Of a stretch of DNA of 64,000 nt, positions 42,971 to 52,458 are shown in pieces (the stretch's first letter is position 1; the number at the start of each line of letters is the position of its first letter). The DNA is from Desulfobacteraceae bacterium RAAP-1. GTDB taxonomy: Bacteria > Desulfobacterota > Desulfobacteria > Desulfobacterales > Desulfatirhabdiaceae. Made by a program: the position numbers and the translations under genes. Below the pieces are notes generated by a model. It was not told the origin of the DNA, did no database searches, and was given only the letters and a program-made list of their open reading frames with translations. The stretch spans positions 42,678 through 106,677 of the forward strand of contig LKPX01000001.1 in assembly GCA_001443525.1 (NCBI GenBank), written 5' to 3'.

Positions 42971-45253
42971 TCAGCTTTTTTGATCATGTAATATAACACC
43001 TCTGGCGGCAAGCTCGTTTCGGATGCGATCCGCCAGTTCCCAGTTTTTTTCAGCACGTGCGTGGCGCCGCGTTTCGATCAGTTTCAAATCATCCGGGGAC
43101 AAGACCGGAACGTCCGTACGCAGAACATGAAGTACCTGATCCATCGAATAAAGGACGGACAGAATTTTAGTAGCGCCCTCCGGGTCCAGGGCATTCTGGC
43201 GTATCAGTGTATTTACCCGGCGAATCACGATAAAAAGACGTGACAGTCCCGCCGCTATGTTCAGATCGTCATCCATAGCCGTAATAAAGCCGTTTCGGAT
43301 ATCATAGACGATCTGGTCGATTTCCGGGCATGGGGAGCCGGATCCTCTGGAGGCATGTTCCAGATTGTCCATAAAAGTATCCAGACGGTTCAATGCTCGT
43401 TGAGCTTCATCCAGACGCCTGCGGGAAAATGTCAGCGGTTTTCGGTAATGTCCCGAAAGCAGCCAGAAGCGTACCACCCGCGCCGAATATCCCATGTCGG
43501 CAATATCTGCAAGGGTAATCCGGGTTTTCTTCTCATCCACTTTTTTGCCGTCGATCAAAACACGATCGCAGTGAATCCAGAAACGCGCCAGAGGTTTTCC
43601 GTTGAGTGCCGCGGCAATGGCGATTTCGTTTTCGTGGTGAGGAAACATCAGCTCCCGGCCGCTGGTATGGATATCGAAAGAGGGCCCAAGATGCTTCATG
43701 GATATGGCTGCACACTGCAAATGCCAGGAAGGACGCACATTTCCCCAAACGGTTTTAGTGTAAATTCCCCGTTTCAGCTCGGAAAGACGGGCCCGTTTGA
43801 GCAGGGTGAAATCTCTGGGGTTGTCTTTTTCATAATCATCCATATCCACGGTTGCGCCAATCCGTATCTTGTCCAGATCGATGCCGGAGAGTCTGCCATA
43901 TTCGGGAAGCCGGGAGATATCGAAATAGAGGGAGTGCAGTTTTTCATAGGCAAATCCCTTTCTGGCCAGTTGCTCTGACAATTCCACCATATCCTGGACA
44001 TGCTCACTGGCTCTGGGATAGCAGGATGCCGGTTCAATGCCCAGCGCGGCGATATCCTGATGAAAAAGATCAATATATCTCCGGGTGAAATCCGGCAGAC
44101 TTTCTCCGGAGGCTTCGGATCCCTCAATGGTTTTGTCATCCAGATCGGTGATGTTCATGACATGGGTGACGTCATACCCCCTGAATTGCAGATACCTGCT
44201 GAGCAGATCGGAAAATACAAACCGCCGGCAGTCTCCGATGTGCATCCGGGCATATGCCGTAGGGCCGCAGGAATACATGGAGACTTTTCCGGGAACGCTG
44301 GGCAGAAACGGCTCTTTGCGGCGGGTCAGAGTGTTGAAAAGGCACATATCGATTTTTTCGCGAATGGCAAAAAGCGGCGTGCTCAGATAACGCTCGCCGC
44401 CGTCCGGAAAGATGACGACAATCACGCCTTCTGAAAGCTGCTCAGCTTCTTTCATAGCGATAAACATGGCCGCTCCGCTGCTCATTCCCACAAAAAGACC
44501 TTCTTCGACGGCCAGTTTGCGGCACATGTCAAATGCGTCCTCGTCGTCAATATTGACTTTCTTATCCAGGCGTCCCTTATCATAGATTTCGGGCATGTAC
44601 GCCTCTTTCATGTTTTTGAGACCCTGGATTTTATGTCCCAGATAAGGTTCCACCCCGATGATGTTGACAGCCGGATTGTACTCCTTCAGCCGGCGGGACA
44701 GACCCATCAGAGTTCCTGAGGTTCCCATCGTCGCCACTAGATGGGTGATCGCTCCTTGAGTTTGTTCCCAGATTTCGACGGCGGTTCCCTCATAATGCGC
44801 CTGCCAGTTGGAGGGGCTGTTATATTGATCCGCCATGAAATAGGTTTCGGGATTTTCTCTGGCCAGCCGATAAACTTCTTCGATGGCTCCGTCGGTTCCC
44901 AGGTGTCCTGGGGTCAGTAAAATATCGGCGCCTCTGGCTTTCAATATTTTCTGGCGTTCGACGCTGACCGCATCGGACATGGTCAGAAGCAGTTTATAGC
45001 CTTTCACGGAGCATACCAGCGCCAGTCCGATGCCGGTGTTGCCGCTGGTGGCTTCAATAACGGTTTTACCGGGACTCAGCCTGCCGGATTTTTCCCCATC
45101 CTCAATCATTTTCAGGGCTGGTCTGTCCTTAATCGATCCTCCCGGATTGAAATATTCCAGCTTGGCCAGGATTCGGACATTGGGGTTGGGATTCAAATGC
45201 CGAATAGGAACCAGGGGGGTATTGCCGATGGCGTCCAGTATGGAAGCATACAT
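42971..45253 (-). CDS. Cysteine synthase / cysteinyl-tRNA synthetase fusion with altered class I motifs
   Basis: A 760-residue two-enzyme protein. Residues 1-300 are a CysK-type O-acetylserine sulfhydrylase: PLP lysine K42 in GGSIKDRPA, TSGNTGIG (~69-76), GTSGTLMG and SSGAA. Residues ~303-760 are CysRS-like, with the zinc ligands C329 (YSCGPTAY), C514 (PSWHLQC), H539 and E543 (FPHHENE) kept. Two catalytic motifs are changed: HIGH is HIGD (338-341) and KMSKS reads KVDEK (571-575), with the usual LGN after it also lost. It may channel cysteine into charging, or ligate cysteine to a non-tRNA acceptor as MshC does; both are inference. ATG overlaps the tmk stop by one base (TAATG). A SelB-using sulfate reducer has a high cysteine demand. 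Confidence 0.9.
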   Translation of the reverse strand: MYASILDAIGNTPLVPIRHLNPNPNVRILAKLEYFNPGGSIKDRPALKMIEDGEKSGRLSPGKTVIEATSGNTGIGLALVCSVKGYKLLLTMSDAVSVERQKILKARGADILLTPGHLGTDGAIEEVYRLARENPETYFMADQYNSPSNWQAHYEGTAVEIWEQTQGAITHLVATMGTSGTLMGLSRRLKEYNPAVNIIGVEPYLGHKIQGLKNMKEAYMPEIYDKGRLDKKVNIDDEDAFDMCRKLAVEEGLFVGMSSGAAMFIAMKEAEQLSEGVIVVIFPDGGERYLSTPLFAIREKIDMCLFNTLTRRKEPFLPSVPGKVSMYSCGPTAYARMHIGDCRRFVFSDLLSRYLQFRGYDVTHVMNITDLDDKTIEGSEASGESLPDFTRRYIDLFHQDIAALGIEPASCYPRASEHVQDMVELSEQLARKGFAYEKLHSLYFDISRLPEYGRLSGIDLDKIRIGATVDMDDYEKDNPRDFTLLKRARLSELKRGIYTKTVWGNVRPSWHLQCAAISMKHLGPSFDIHTSGRELMFPHHENEIAIAAALNGKPLARFWIHCDRVLIDGKKVDEKKTRITLADIADMGYSARVVRFWLLSGHYRKPLTFSRRRLDEAQRALNRLDTFMDNLEHASRGSGSPCPEIDQIVYDIRNGFITAMDDDLNIAAGLSRLFIVIRRVNTLIRQNALDPEGATKILSVLYSMDQVLHVLRTDVPVLSPDDLKLIETRRHARAEKNWELADRIRNELAARGVILHDQKS

Positions 45254-45927
45254 TATGCGTATTTCCTGATTTTTTGCGCCGAAGCGCCTGCAAACAGACG
45301 GGAATCTGCTTTAAGCACTTCAGTAATATGTTCCTGAACCTGTTGCTCATTTTGAGAAGCATCCACGATTTTAAACCTGTCGGGTTCGGCGGCTGCCAAC
45401 GTCAGATAGCCGGCTCGAACCCGTTCATGAAAGGTAAGCGTTTCTTTTTCAAAACGGGATTCAGCGCCTGAGCGACGTCCGGATTCAAGCTGTTTCCATG
45501 CCCGCGCCAGTCCGATATCCGGCGGGAGATCCAGCAGGATTGTTAAGTCGGGCCCCAGATCCTGGCACGTCAGGTGATGCAAGGTGTGAATGAATGTCGT
45601 GTCCAGCCCTCTGGCATAACCCTGATAAGCCAGAGTTGCATCGAAATACCGGTCGCAGATCACCACATTCCCGGCTTGAATCAAAGGTAGAATAACTTCC
45701 CGGATATGCTGCACCCGGTCGGCGGCATACAGCAGCAATTCTGTAGCGGGTTCTATAAGCGTACTGTCCGGATCCAATAAAATGGTGCGAATCTTTCTGC
45801 CGATGATCGTGCCGCCGGGTTCCCGTGTGATAGCGCACCGCAGCCCCGCTTTTTTGAGAAAATCGAACATATGACGGATCTGTGTGGATTTCCCTGATCC
45901 TTCAATACCTTCCAGTGTAATAAACAT
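45253..45927 (-). CDS. tmk: Thymidylate kinase
   Basis: Phosphorylates dTMP to dTDP. From the ATG at 45927 it is 224 residues (MFITLEGIEGSGKSTQ), the normal length; the open frame extends upstream into the previous gene but has no family match there. P-loop EGIEGSGKST (~6-15), TREPGGT (~33-39) with the DRY-type motif CDRYFDATLAYQGYARG (~93-109), and a lid region ESGRRSGAESRFE with arginines, suggesting a type II lid. It starts 4 nt after the YhaM-like gene and overlaps the cysteine synthase fusion by one base. In many bacteria tmk sits next to holB and ricT; here those are 8 kb away in the opposite group. Confidence 0.95.
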   Translation of the reverse strand: MFITLEGIEGSGKSTQIRHMFDFLKKAGLRCAITREPGGTIIGRKIRTILLDPDSTLIEPATELLLYAADRVQHIREVILPLIQAGNVVICDRYFDATLAYQGYARGLDTTFIHTLHHLTCQDLGPDLTILLDLPPDIGLARAWKQLESGRRSGAESRFEKETLTFHERVRAGYLTLAAAEPDRFKIVDASQNEQQVQEHITEVLKADSRLFAGASAQKIRKYA

Positions 45928-45931
45928 ACGC

Positions 45932-46909
45932 TTATCCCTGATTCCTGTCTCCTGATTCCTGTCTTCCCATATAAAACTGACGTTCCAGAAGCTTGTGATA
46001 CGATGTCCAGACCGCACCGGGATCTTCAGACGCCATAAATTCGCGGATGCCCTTGACCTTGGAGTCAATTTCATCAATATGATTCAACAATACGGCCTCG
46101 ATGGTCTTGGGAACTTCCGGAGAGCCGAACTCTCGCACGCCGTGATGGCTGATGACCAGATGCTTCAGAAGAATGGCCTGTTCCTGCGGAATATCCTGCA
46201 TCTGTTTCAGTTTTTCATCGATCATTTGAACGCCGATGACGATATGACTGATGAGTCTGCCTTCGCTGGTGTAGTCAATGTGAGAGCTGTATTCAAATTC
46301 ATGAACTTTCCCGATATCATGCAGGATCGCGCCCGCCATGAGCATATCCCGGTCAACCCCGGTGTAATGGCCGGCGATTTTATCCACCAGAATGGCCATG
46401 GACAGTGTATGCTCCAGAAGCCCGCCCAGATAGGCATGGTGCATTTTTTTGGCGGCTGGTGCGGTTTTGAACTGCTGCACAAATTGGGCATCGGCCCAGA
46501 AACGTTTGAAAAGTTCCTGAAGCCATGGCGTCTTCAGAGTATCTGTTATCTGCAAGAGACGGTCGAACATGGCGTTTACATTGCGGGTGGTGACCGGCAG
46601 AAAATCCGCGGGATCCGGCGAAAAATCAGGGTTACACTGCTCTGCAGACCGCACTACCAGTTGCAGCATTCCACGGTATTCCGAAAGAAGTCCTGTTACC
46701 TGCACATGGTTTCCGGGGATCATGTGAGCGGCGATATGCTCCACATTGTCCCAGACCACGGCTTTCAGGTTTCCGGTCCGGTCGGACAATACAAGGTTCA
46801 GATAGCTGTTACCATCCTTTTTCTGGGACATGGTTTTTTCAGACAGCACAAAAACATCACTGACGGTTTCTCCGGGTTTGAGGGATGCGATAAACTGGTT
46901 TTTGGACAT
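45932..46909 (-). CDS. YhaM-like 3'-5' exoribonuclease (OB-fold plus HD domain)
   Basis: A 325-residue protein. Residues ~10-95 are an OB-fold nucleic-acid-binding domain (YLNLVLSDRTGNLKAVVWDN). An HD phosphohydrolase domain follows (~155-285), with KKMHHAYLGGLLEHT, AGAILHDIGKVHEFE and LVISHHGVREFG supplying the metal ligands. This is the layout of Bacillus YhaM, a Mn-dependent 3'-to-5' exoribonuclease. The C-terminal RQESGDRNQG is encoded by a 14-nt tandem duplication and is probably a non-functional tail. It sits 6 nt after surE and 4 nt before tmk, in one operon. Confidence 0.85.
   Translation of the reverse strand: MSKNQFIASLKPGETVSDVFVLSEKTMSQKKDGNSYLNLVLSDRTGNLKAVVWDNVEHIAAHMIPGNHVQVTGLLSEYRGMLQLVVRSAEQCNPDFSPDPADFLPVTTRNVNAMFDRLLQITDTLKTPWLQELFKRFWADAQFVQQFKTAPAAKKMHHAYLGGLLEHTLSMAILVDKIAGHYTGVDRDMLMAGAILHDIGKVHEFEYSSHIDYTSEGRLISHIVIGVQMIDEKLKQMQDIPQEQAILLKHLVISHHGVREFGSPEVPKTIEAVLLNHIDEIDSKVKGIREFMASEDPGAVWTSYHKLLERQFYMGRQESGDRNQG
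45938..45965. repeat. Two-copy 14-bp tandem repeat at the end of the YhaM-like gene
   Basis: CTGATTCCTGTCTC at 45938-45951 is repeated as CTGATTCCTGTCTT at 45952-45965. It encodes the last residues of the YhaM-like protein and abuts the tmk ribosome site. Confidence 0.6.
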
Positions 46910-46915
46910 GGGATA

Positions 46916-47725
46916 TTATTTCAATTGGTTATTGTGAAAATGGATGGACGATGAGCATTCCGTTTCAGGCAGTGCGATATCCCATGACGACAGGGTGTCC
47001 ATAAAGCCATAATCGGTCATGTCGCAGCGCATGGGTGTTACTGAAATGGCTTCTTCCTCCAGGGCTGCACCGTCCATATTGTCTCCTGCAAATCTTTCAG
47101 GAGCGTCGATACCCTGCCAGTAATAAGGCCGGTTTCTGGGATCTATCCTTTTTTCAAATCCCTGCCGGGATGCAGCGGTTCCCTGCCGGCTGATGCAAAT
47201 ACCGTGAATACATTTTAAGGGCTTATTCGGGATATTGACATTGAGAAAGACACCTTCCGGAAGTCCTCTTGACAGCATCTGCATGGTAAAATTTTCTGTA
47301 AATTCAGCCGCATCTTCATAATATCCCGGACGGAAACTATTGATGGAAACCGCTATGGACATCAGGGAAAGCAGCGCCGCCTCCCGTGCTGCAGCGACCG
47401 TTCCTGAATAATGGGTGTTGACACCGATGTTGGCGCCAGGATTGATTCCCGATATCACGATATCTGGAAGCGTATCCAGGATTTCAAGGACGCTCAGCTT
47501 GATACAGTCCGCCGGCGTACCGTTGACTGCATATCCCCTTCCATTGTTTTCCATATGAATCGGTGCGGCGCGAAGCGGTTCGTGCAGTGTAATGCCATGT
47601 CCGACGGCGCTGCGTTCCCGGTCCGGCGCAACAACAGTGACCGTGTGGTGCGTGGATAACCGTCGATACAGCGCCAGAAGCCCGGGAGCGAAAATACCAT
47701 CATCATTGGTCAGTAAAATATTCAT
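46916..47725 (-). CDS. surE: 5'/3'-nucleotidase SurE
   Basis: A metal-dependent nucleoside monophosphatase, 269 residues. The N-terminus MNILLTNDDGIFAPG carries the metal-binding DD pair; VVAPDRERSAVGHGITL and GTPADCIKLSV follow, then SGINPGANIG and YSGTVAAAREA, all SurE landmarks. It is cytosolic and acts on nucleotides or polyphosphate in stationary phase. It is the first gene of the minus-strand operon surE-yhaM-tmk-cysK/cysS and diverges from lptD across ~230 bp. Confidence 0.95.
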   Translation of the reverse strand: MNILLTNDDGIFAPGLLALYRRLSTHHTVTVVAPDRERSAVGHGITLHEPLRAAPIHMENNGRGYAVNGTPADCIKLSVLEILDTLPDIVISGINPGANIGVNTHYSGTVAAAREAALLSLMSIAVSINSFRPGYYEDAAEFTENFTMQMLSRGLPEGVFLNVNIPNKPLKCIHGICISRQGTAASRQGFEKRIDPRNRPYYWQGIDAPERFAGDNMDGAALEEEAISVTPMRCDMTDYGFMDTLSSWDIALPETECSSSIHFHNNQLK

Positions 47726-47824
47726 AACGTACTCTAAATAAAACGGTCTCGTAAAAAATTGATTAAGTCACCTTAATATACCAACTTGGTGAAATTTGAA
47801 AGCAGGTATTTTCCGAACAACATC

Positions 47825-47853
47825 TTGACATTTTGCTTCAACTTCGATTTTAT
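47825..47853 (+). promoter_or_regulatory. Possible sigma-70 promoter for lptD operon
   Basis: A perfect TTGACA at 47825-47830 and TTTTAT at 47848-47853 with a 17-nt spacer. The leader to the GTG at 47955 would be ~95 nt. Confidence 0.5.
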
Positions 47854-47954
47854 AGGCGACTGAACTGTGCGCCATCGCCATGTTTTTATATGTTTTTCAG
47901 AAATCCCCTGTTTTTTGCGGGTTTCATTTCAATAACGTCATATCAGGAAATTTC

Positions 47955-50243
47955 GTGTTTCTGAATCGCATTCTAATTTTGATGCTGCTTGTTTGCAGCG
48001 TGGCGGTGGCCGTACCCGCACCCGCTTTTCCGGATATGGGTTCCATCGCTCAGGACTCTCCTGACACGCCCTGGCATATTGCGGCTGATGAAATATCCTA
48101 CGACAAGAACATTGATCAATATATTGCCAGAGGGCATGTCACCATCAGTCAGGAAGCCCGGCGGCTTTCCGCGGATTTCGTGCGGTTTGACCATAAAACC
48201 ATGATGGCATATGCCAGCGGTCACGTCATGATGACTGCTGGAGAGGATGTCATGACCGGCAACAGCATGAATGTAAACCTGGCATCTGAAACCGGTACTT
48301 TATATGAAGGCACGATTTTTATCAAAGAAAATCATTTCTATATTCGGGGAAATACGCTCCGAAAAGTCGGCAAAAAATCATACACCGCCGATTCAGCCAG
48401 TGTTTCCACCTGCGATGGAGACACACCGGACTGGAAAATCACCGGAAAGCACATTGCCGTCACCATCGAGGGCTATGGAACTATCGAACATGCAGCGCTG
48501 TGGGCCAAACAGATGCCGGTTCTCTATACACCCTATATGATGTTTCCGGCGAAAACCAAACGTCAGTCCGGCTTTTTAACGCCGGAAATAGGATTTTCCC
48601 AGCGTGACGGCAGCGAATACAGTCAGCCTTTCTACTGGGCTATCAATGATTGGTCCGACGCCACGATCTATCTGGAACACATCGCCATGCGTGGCGAGAA
48701 AACCGGTGTTGAATACCGCTATGTGCTGGATCCGGAATCCAAAGGCATTTTCATGCTGGATTATCTGAAAGATCGGCAGATTAACGACGGAACGCCATCG
48801 TCCATTGCCGACTGGGGATACACCGGTGAGACGACTCCCCGAACCAACACGGATCGTTACTGGCTGAGAATGAAAAGCGACCAGACGCTTCCGCTCGGAT
48901 TTTCAGCCAAACTCGACCTGGATATCGTCAGTGATCAGGATTATCTTCGGGATTTCCAAAACATGTATTTGGGATATAACGACTCCAATGCGAATTTCAA
49001 CAGATATTTTGGCAGAGGGCTGGATGATTACAACAGTGCGGTTCGCACCAATCGTCTGAACGTCAGTAAATACTGGTCTGGATATTCTCTGAATACTGAA
49101 GCTCTGTGGTACGACAATGTCGTTGCCCGGCAAACCGGTGCTCCGGATTCCAGCCTTCAGCAACTGCCGTCGCTGCAACTTTACGGCTCTCCCAAATTTC
49201 TCTATCAGACGCCGATACTGGTCGGTTTCAGTTCGGAAGTTGATAATTTTTACAGGCAGACCGGTGAAACAGGACAGCGCGCAGATGTTTATCCCCGTAT
49301 GTACTATCCGTGGCAGTACAAGCAGTACTTTACCTTGGAGCCGTCCGTGGGTGTCCGGGAAACTGCCTGGTATGCCGGCAATAACGAAAATGGCCCCAAT
49401 GCCACCATGACCCGTAATATTTATGATCTCAATTTGGACATGAGCAGCGAAATTTCCAGGGTATTCAGCGTTGACGGAGAAAATATCGAGAAGATTAAGC
49501 ATACGATCGTGCCTAAGCTCAGCTACACGTATATTCCTGAAACATCCCAGATCAGTTATCCTTATTTTGATCAACTGGATCGCATCGCCGAACAAAACCT
49601 TGTGACATGTTCGGTGACCAATACATTTACTTCGAAGAGCCGGCCTCCGAAAAATCTTGAAGGCAGGAGTCCGGATGCTCCCATACCATACGCATACAAC
49701 GAATTTTTGCGTTTCGAGCTTGATCAGAGTTATGATATTCATGAGGCGCAGCAGACAAATCCGCAGCCGTTTCTGCCGTTATACGGTGAGGCCCAATTCA
49801 TGCCGTATAAATATCTGTCTTTCCAGACGGACGCTGAATGGTCCTATTACGACAACGCATTCAAATCGCGCAACATCGGAGCGATGGTGATGGATCCCCG
49901 GCAAGACAGGATTTTCACGGAATATCGATATCAGAAAGATTCATCGGAATCTGTTTACACCAACCTGCTGGTTTCTCTGTCAGATCGGCTGCAAGCATAT
50001 ACGGATTATGAGATGAACGCCAAGGACAGTCAGCGCATCGAATCCGGGGTCGGTGTGCGGTATCAGTCCCAATGCTGGTCTGTGGATTTGCGATATATGG
50101 ATGAAATGAGTGACCACAAGTTTATGTTTTTGATCAGCCTTTCCGGGCTGGGTGGTTTCGGCGGTACGGACAACGCTTTTGGAGATTACAGCGGACACAG
50201 CACCGTTTTTAACGCGCCGTATCAGGTCATCCGAAATCCATAA
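47955..50243 (+). CDS. lptD: LPS-assembly outer-membrane protein LptD
   Basis: Inserts LPS into the outer leaflet together with LptE. The GTG at 47955 is preferred because CAGGAAA lies just before it and a clean signal peptide follows (LNRILILMLLVCSVAVAVPAPAF); an upstream ATG at 47880 would add a non-signal stretch. This gives 762 residues. The mature N-terminus is an OstA/LptA-like jellyroll (~35-150, WHIAADEISYDKNIDQYIARG). The rest is the beta-barrel (KTKRQSGFLTPEIGFSQRDG, RQTGETGQRADVYPRM), ending in aromatic strands. A single visible cysteine (STCDGD) means the disulfide pattern of E. coli LptD is absent. It heads the run of envelope genes. Confidence 0.94.
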   Translation: MFLNRILILMLLVCSVAVAVPAPAFPDMGSIAQDSPDTPWHIAADEISYDKNIDQYIARGHVTISQEARRLSADFVRFDHKTMMAYASGHVMMTAGEDVMTGNSMNVNLASETGTLYEGTIFIKENHFYIRGNTLRKVGKKSYTADSASVSTCDGDTPDWKITGKHIAVTIEGYGTIEHAALWAKQMPVLYTPYMMFPAKTKRQSGFLTPEIGFSQRDGSEYSQPFYWAINDWSDATIYLEHIAMRGEKTGVEYRYVLDPESKGIFMLDYLKDRQINDGTPSSIADWGYTGETTPRTNTDRYWLRMKSDQTLPLGFSAKLDLDIVSDQDYLRDFQNMYLGYNDSNANFNRYFGRGLDDYNSAVRTNRLNVSKYWSGYSLNTEALWYDNVVARQTGAPDSSLQQLPSLQLYGSPKFLYQTPILVGFSSEVDNFYRQTGETGQRADVYPRMYYPWQYKQYFTLEPSVGVRETAWYAGNNENGPNATMTRNIYDLNLDMSSEISRVFSVDGENIEKIKHTIVPKLSYTYIPETSQISYPYFDQLDRIAEQNLVTCSVTNTFTSKSRPPKNLEGRSPDAPIPYAYNEFLRFELDQSYDIHEAQQTNPQPFLPLYGEAQFMPYKYLSFQTDAEWSYYDNAFKSRNIGAMVMDPRQDRIFTEYRYQKDSSESVYTNLLVSLSDRLQAYTDYEMNAKDSQRIESGVGVRYQSQCWSVDLRYMDEMSDHKFMFLISLSGLGGFGGTDNAFGDYSGHSTVFNAPYQVIRNP

Positions 50244-50274
50244 GCCACCACGATTCAGGCATGAGGTAACCATA

Positions 50275-51270
50275 ATGATTATCGTAAAAACCCCCCTTCG
50301 GCTCAGTTTTGTCGGCGGCGGTTCGGACATTCGGGAATATTACCGGCAGAAAACCGGAAAAGTTATCTGCACAGCGATTGACAAATTTGTATATGCCATT
50401 GTTAAAGAACGCTTCGATGACATGATTTACATCAACTATTCCCGGAAAGAATGTGTGGATAAGGTTTTGGATATCCGCCACGACCTGGTGCGTGAGGCCA
50501 TGAAACTGACCGGCGTGACGCATGGCGTTGAAATCACGACGCTGGCCGATATTCCTTCCAGTGGTTCCGGTCTGGGAAGTTCAAGCTCCATTACGGTAGC
50601 GCTGCTCCATGCGCTGTATGCCTACCGCAATGTTCTGGTAACCGCCGAAAGATTGGCGAGTGAAGCCTGTCATATCGAAATCAACATCCTCAAAAAGCCG
50701 ATTGGCAGGCAGGATCAGTATGCAGCGGCCTATGGCGGCATGAACAAATTCATTTTTCATTCCGATAATACCACAGAAAGAATTCCTGTGGCGGCTACCA
50801 GCGCCGGGAAACGGAAATTCTCATCGTCCCTGCTGCTGTATTTTACAGGAATTACCCGGAGTGCGGATACCATCTTATCCCGCCAGAAAGCCGGATACGA
50901 TCATAACGACAAGGTCAGAACAATGGAACAGATGGTGGCGCTGGTGGACGATTTTACAGCTGCTATCGCTTGCGCGGACATTCAAACCTGCGGTCAGCTC
51001 CTGGCCAGAAACTGGGAGTTGAAACAGCGCATGGCGGAAGGCATTTCTACGCCGGAAATTCAGGCCATGTACGAAACCGCCATATCGGCGGGTGCGCTGG
51101 CCGGAAAGATCGCAGGCGCTGGCGGCGGCGGTTTTTTGATGCTGATTGTCCCGCGGGAGCGGCAGAATCAGGTGTTTGAAGCCATGAAAGCTTATCGGGA
51201 ACTGCCGTTTATGATCGAGGAAAGCGGCAGCAAGGTCATCTTTGACGATACTTCTTATTCCAGCAAGTAA
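50275..51270 (+). CDS. hddA: GHMP kinase, D-glycero-alpha-D-manno-heptose-7-phosphate kinase-like
   Basis: A 331-residue sugar kinase of the GHMP family. The glycine-serine ATP loop PSSGSGLGSSSS is at 94-105. The N-terminal PLRLSFVGGGSD and C-terminal AGKIAGAGGGGFLMLIV are the other two family motifs. The HddA subgroup phosphorylates D-glycero-D-manno-heptose 7-phosphate at C1. Assignment is supported by the downstream guanylyltransferase and GmhA-type isomerase genes. Fucose or L-glycero variants are less likely. Start is the ATG at 50275; the frame is open from 50152 inside lptD without a ribosome site there. Confidence 0.85.
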   Translation: MIIVKTPLRLSFVGGGSDIREYYRQKTGKVICTAIDKFVYAIVKERFDDMIYINYSRKECVDKVLDIRHDLVREAMKLTGVTHGVEITTLADIPSSGSGLGSSSSITVALLHALYAYRNVLVTAERLASEACHIEINILKKPIGRQDQYAAAYGGMNKFIFHSDNTTERIPVAATSAGKRKFSSSLLLYFTGITRSADTILSRQKAGYDHNDKVRTMEQMVALVDDFTAAIACADIQTCGQLLARNWELKQRMAEGISTPEIQAMYETAISAGALAGKIAGAGGGGFLMLIVPRERQNQVFEAMKAYRELPFMIEESGSKVIFDDTSYSSK

Positions 51271-51321
51271 ATGAGATGTTTTTGCAAAAGCATAACATCT
51301 TTAAATGATTAAGGATATAAT

Positions 51322-52458
51322 ATGGACATATTGATTACCGGCGGCGCCGGATTCATTGGATCGCATACGGCCGACGCCCTGATTGCCAGGGGGCATCATG
51401 TGACGATACTGGATAGTTTGCAGCCAGCGGTTCATCCCGCCGGGAAACCGGCGTACCTGAATCCAAAAGCGAAATTCATCCAGGGGGATGTTTGCAACCG
51501 GGATACCCTGAAGAACGCTCTTGACGGTATGGATGCCGTGTATCATCTGGCCGCATATCAGGATTATCTGACGGATTTTTCCACATTTTTCCGTGTCAAT
51601 TCCGTTTCCACGGCGCTGATCTACGAAATTCTGGTTGAAACCGGGTGGATGTCCCATATCCAAAAAGTGGTTGTGGCGGCCAGCCAGGCGGTCATGGGAG
51701 AGGGGCGCTATCGCTGTATTCGCTGCGCTTCCGGAGATATTTTCCCCAGCATACGGCTGGATGCGGAACTTTCGCAGGGAAGGTGGGAGCATCACTGTCC
51801 GGTATGTGGCGAGACGCTTCAGTGGGCGCCTTCAGATGAATCTGTCGTGCACCCTTGCAATCCGTATGCAATTTCCAAAAATTCTCAGGAGCAAATTGCG
51901 GTTCATCTGGGAGCCAGATATGGAATTCCATCGGTGGCCATGCGCTATTCCATCGTTCAGGGGCCTCGGCAGTCTTTTTACAACGCCTATTCCGGCGCCA
52001 TGCGGATTTTTTCACTCAGCCTCATGACGGGCAAACCGCCCACGATTTTTGAGGATGGCCTTCAGGTTCGGGATTTCGTCAATATCCAGGATGTGGTTGA
52101 GGCCAACCTGCTGGTGCTGGAAGACCGCCGGGCCGACTACCAGGTGTTTAATGTCGGGGGCGAACAAGCATGGACGGTTCTCGATTTTTACAGCGCCATG
52201 CAGCGCATCGTCAACCGTGAATTGATGCCAGTTATGGGCGGACACTATCGCTACGGAGATACCCGTCATATTTTTTCGGATACCCGCAAGCTTCAGTCTC
52301 TGGGATGGCGGCCCCGACACCAGGTAGAAGACAGTATCCGGGATTATTGGGAATATCTTCAGCATCAGGACAGTCGGGAAAACATTCTGGAATATGCTGA
52401 AAAACACATGAAACAGCTTCAGGTCATCCGGAAATCCGCAGGCGCAGGAGTCTTATGA
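51322..52458 (+). CDS. NAD-dependent sugar epimerase with inserted zinc-ribbon
   Basis: A 378-residue extended-SDR protein. It has GGAGFIGSH (~7-15), the catalytic tyrosine and lysine in NPYAISK (~182-188), and HLAAYQDY. An inserted CxxC...CPVCGE module (RCIRCAS at ~131-137, CPVCGETLQW at ~158-167) is seen in the dTDP-L-rhamnose 4-epimerase (WbiB-like) group. A 4-epimerase role on a nucleotide-activated sugar is therefore likely; whether the nucleotide is dTDP or GDP is unclear, and the GDP-heptose neighbours point to GDP. Its stop overlaps the next start by 4 nt (ATGA). Confidence 0.8.
   Translation: MDILITGGAGFIGSHTADALIARGHHVTILDSLQPAVHPAGKPAYLNPKAKFIQGDVCNRDTLKNALDGMDAVYHLAAYQDYLTDFSTFFRVNSVSTALIYEILVETGWMSHIQKVVVAASQAVMGEGRYRCIRCASGDIFPSIRLDAELSQGRWEHHCPVCGETLQWAPSDESVVHPCNPYAISKNSQEQIAVHLGARYGIPSVAMRYSIVQGPRQSFYNAYSGAMRIFSLSLMTGKPPTIFEDGLQVRDFVNIQDVVEANLLVLEDRRADYQVFNVGGEQAWTVLDFYSAMQRIVNRELMPVMGGHYRYGDTRHIFSDTRKLQSLGWRPRHQVEDSIRDYWEYLQHQDSRENILEYAEKHMKQLQVIRKSAGAGVL

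Noticed and set aside
45253..46077. Longer thymidylate kinase starting at 46077
   Set aside because: The first 50 codons lie inside the YhaM-like gene and precede the invariant N-terminus MFITLEGIEGSGKST.
48903..49742. Minus-strand ORF (279 codons) inside lptD
   Set aside because: Antisense shadow of a beta-barrel gene with regular codon structure.
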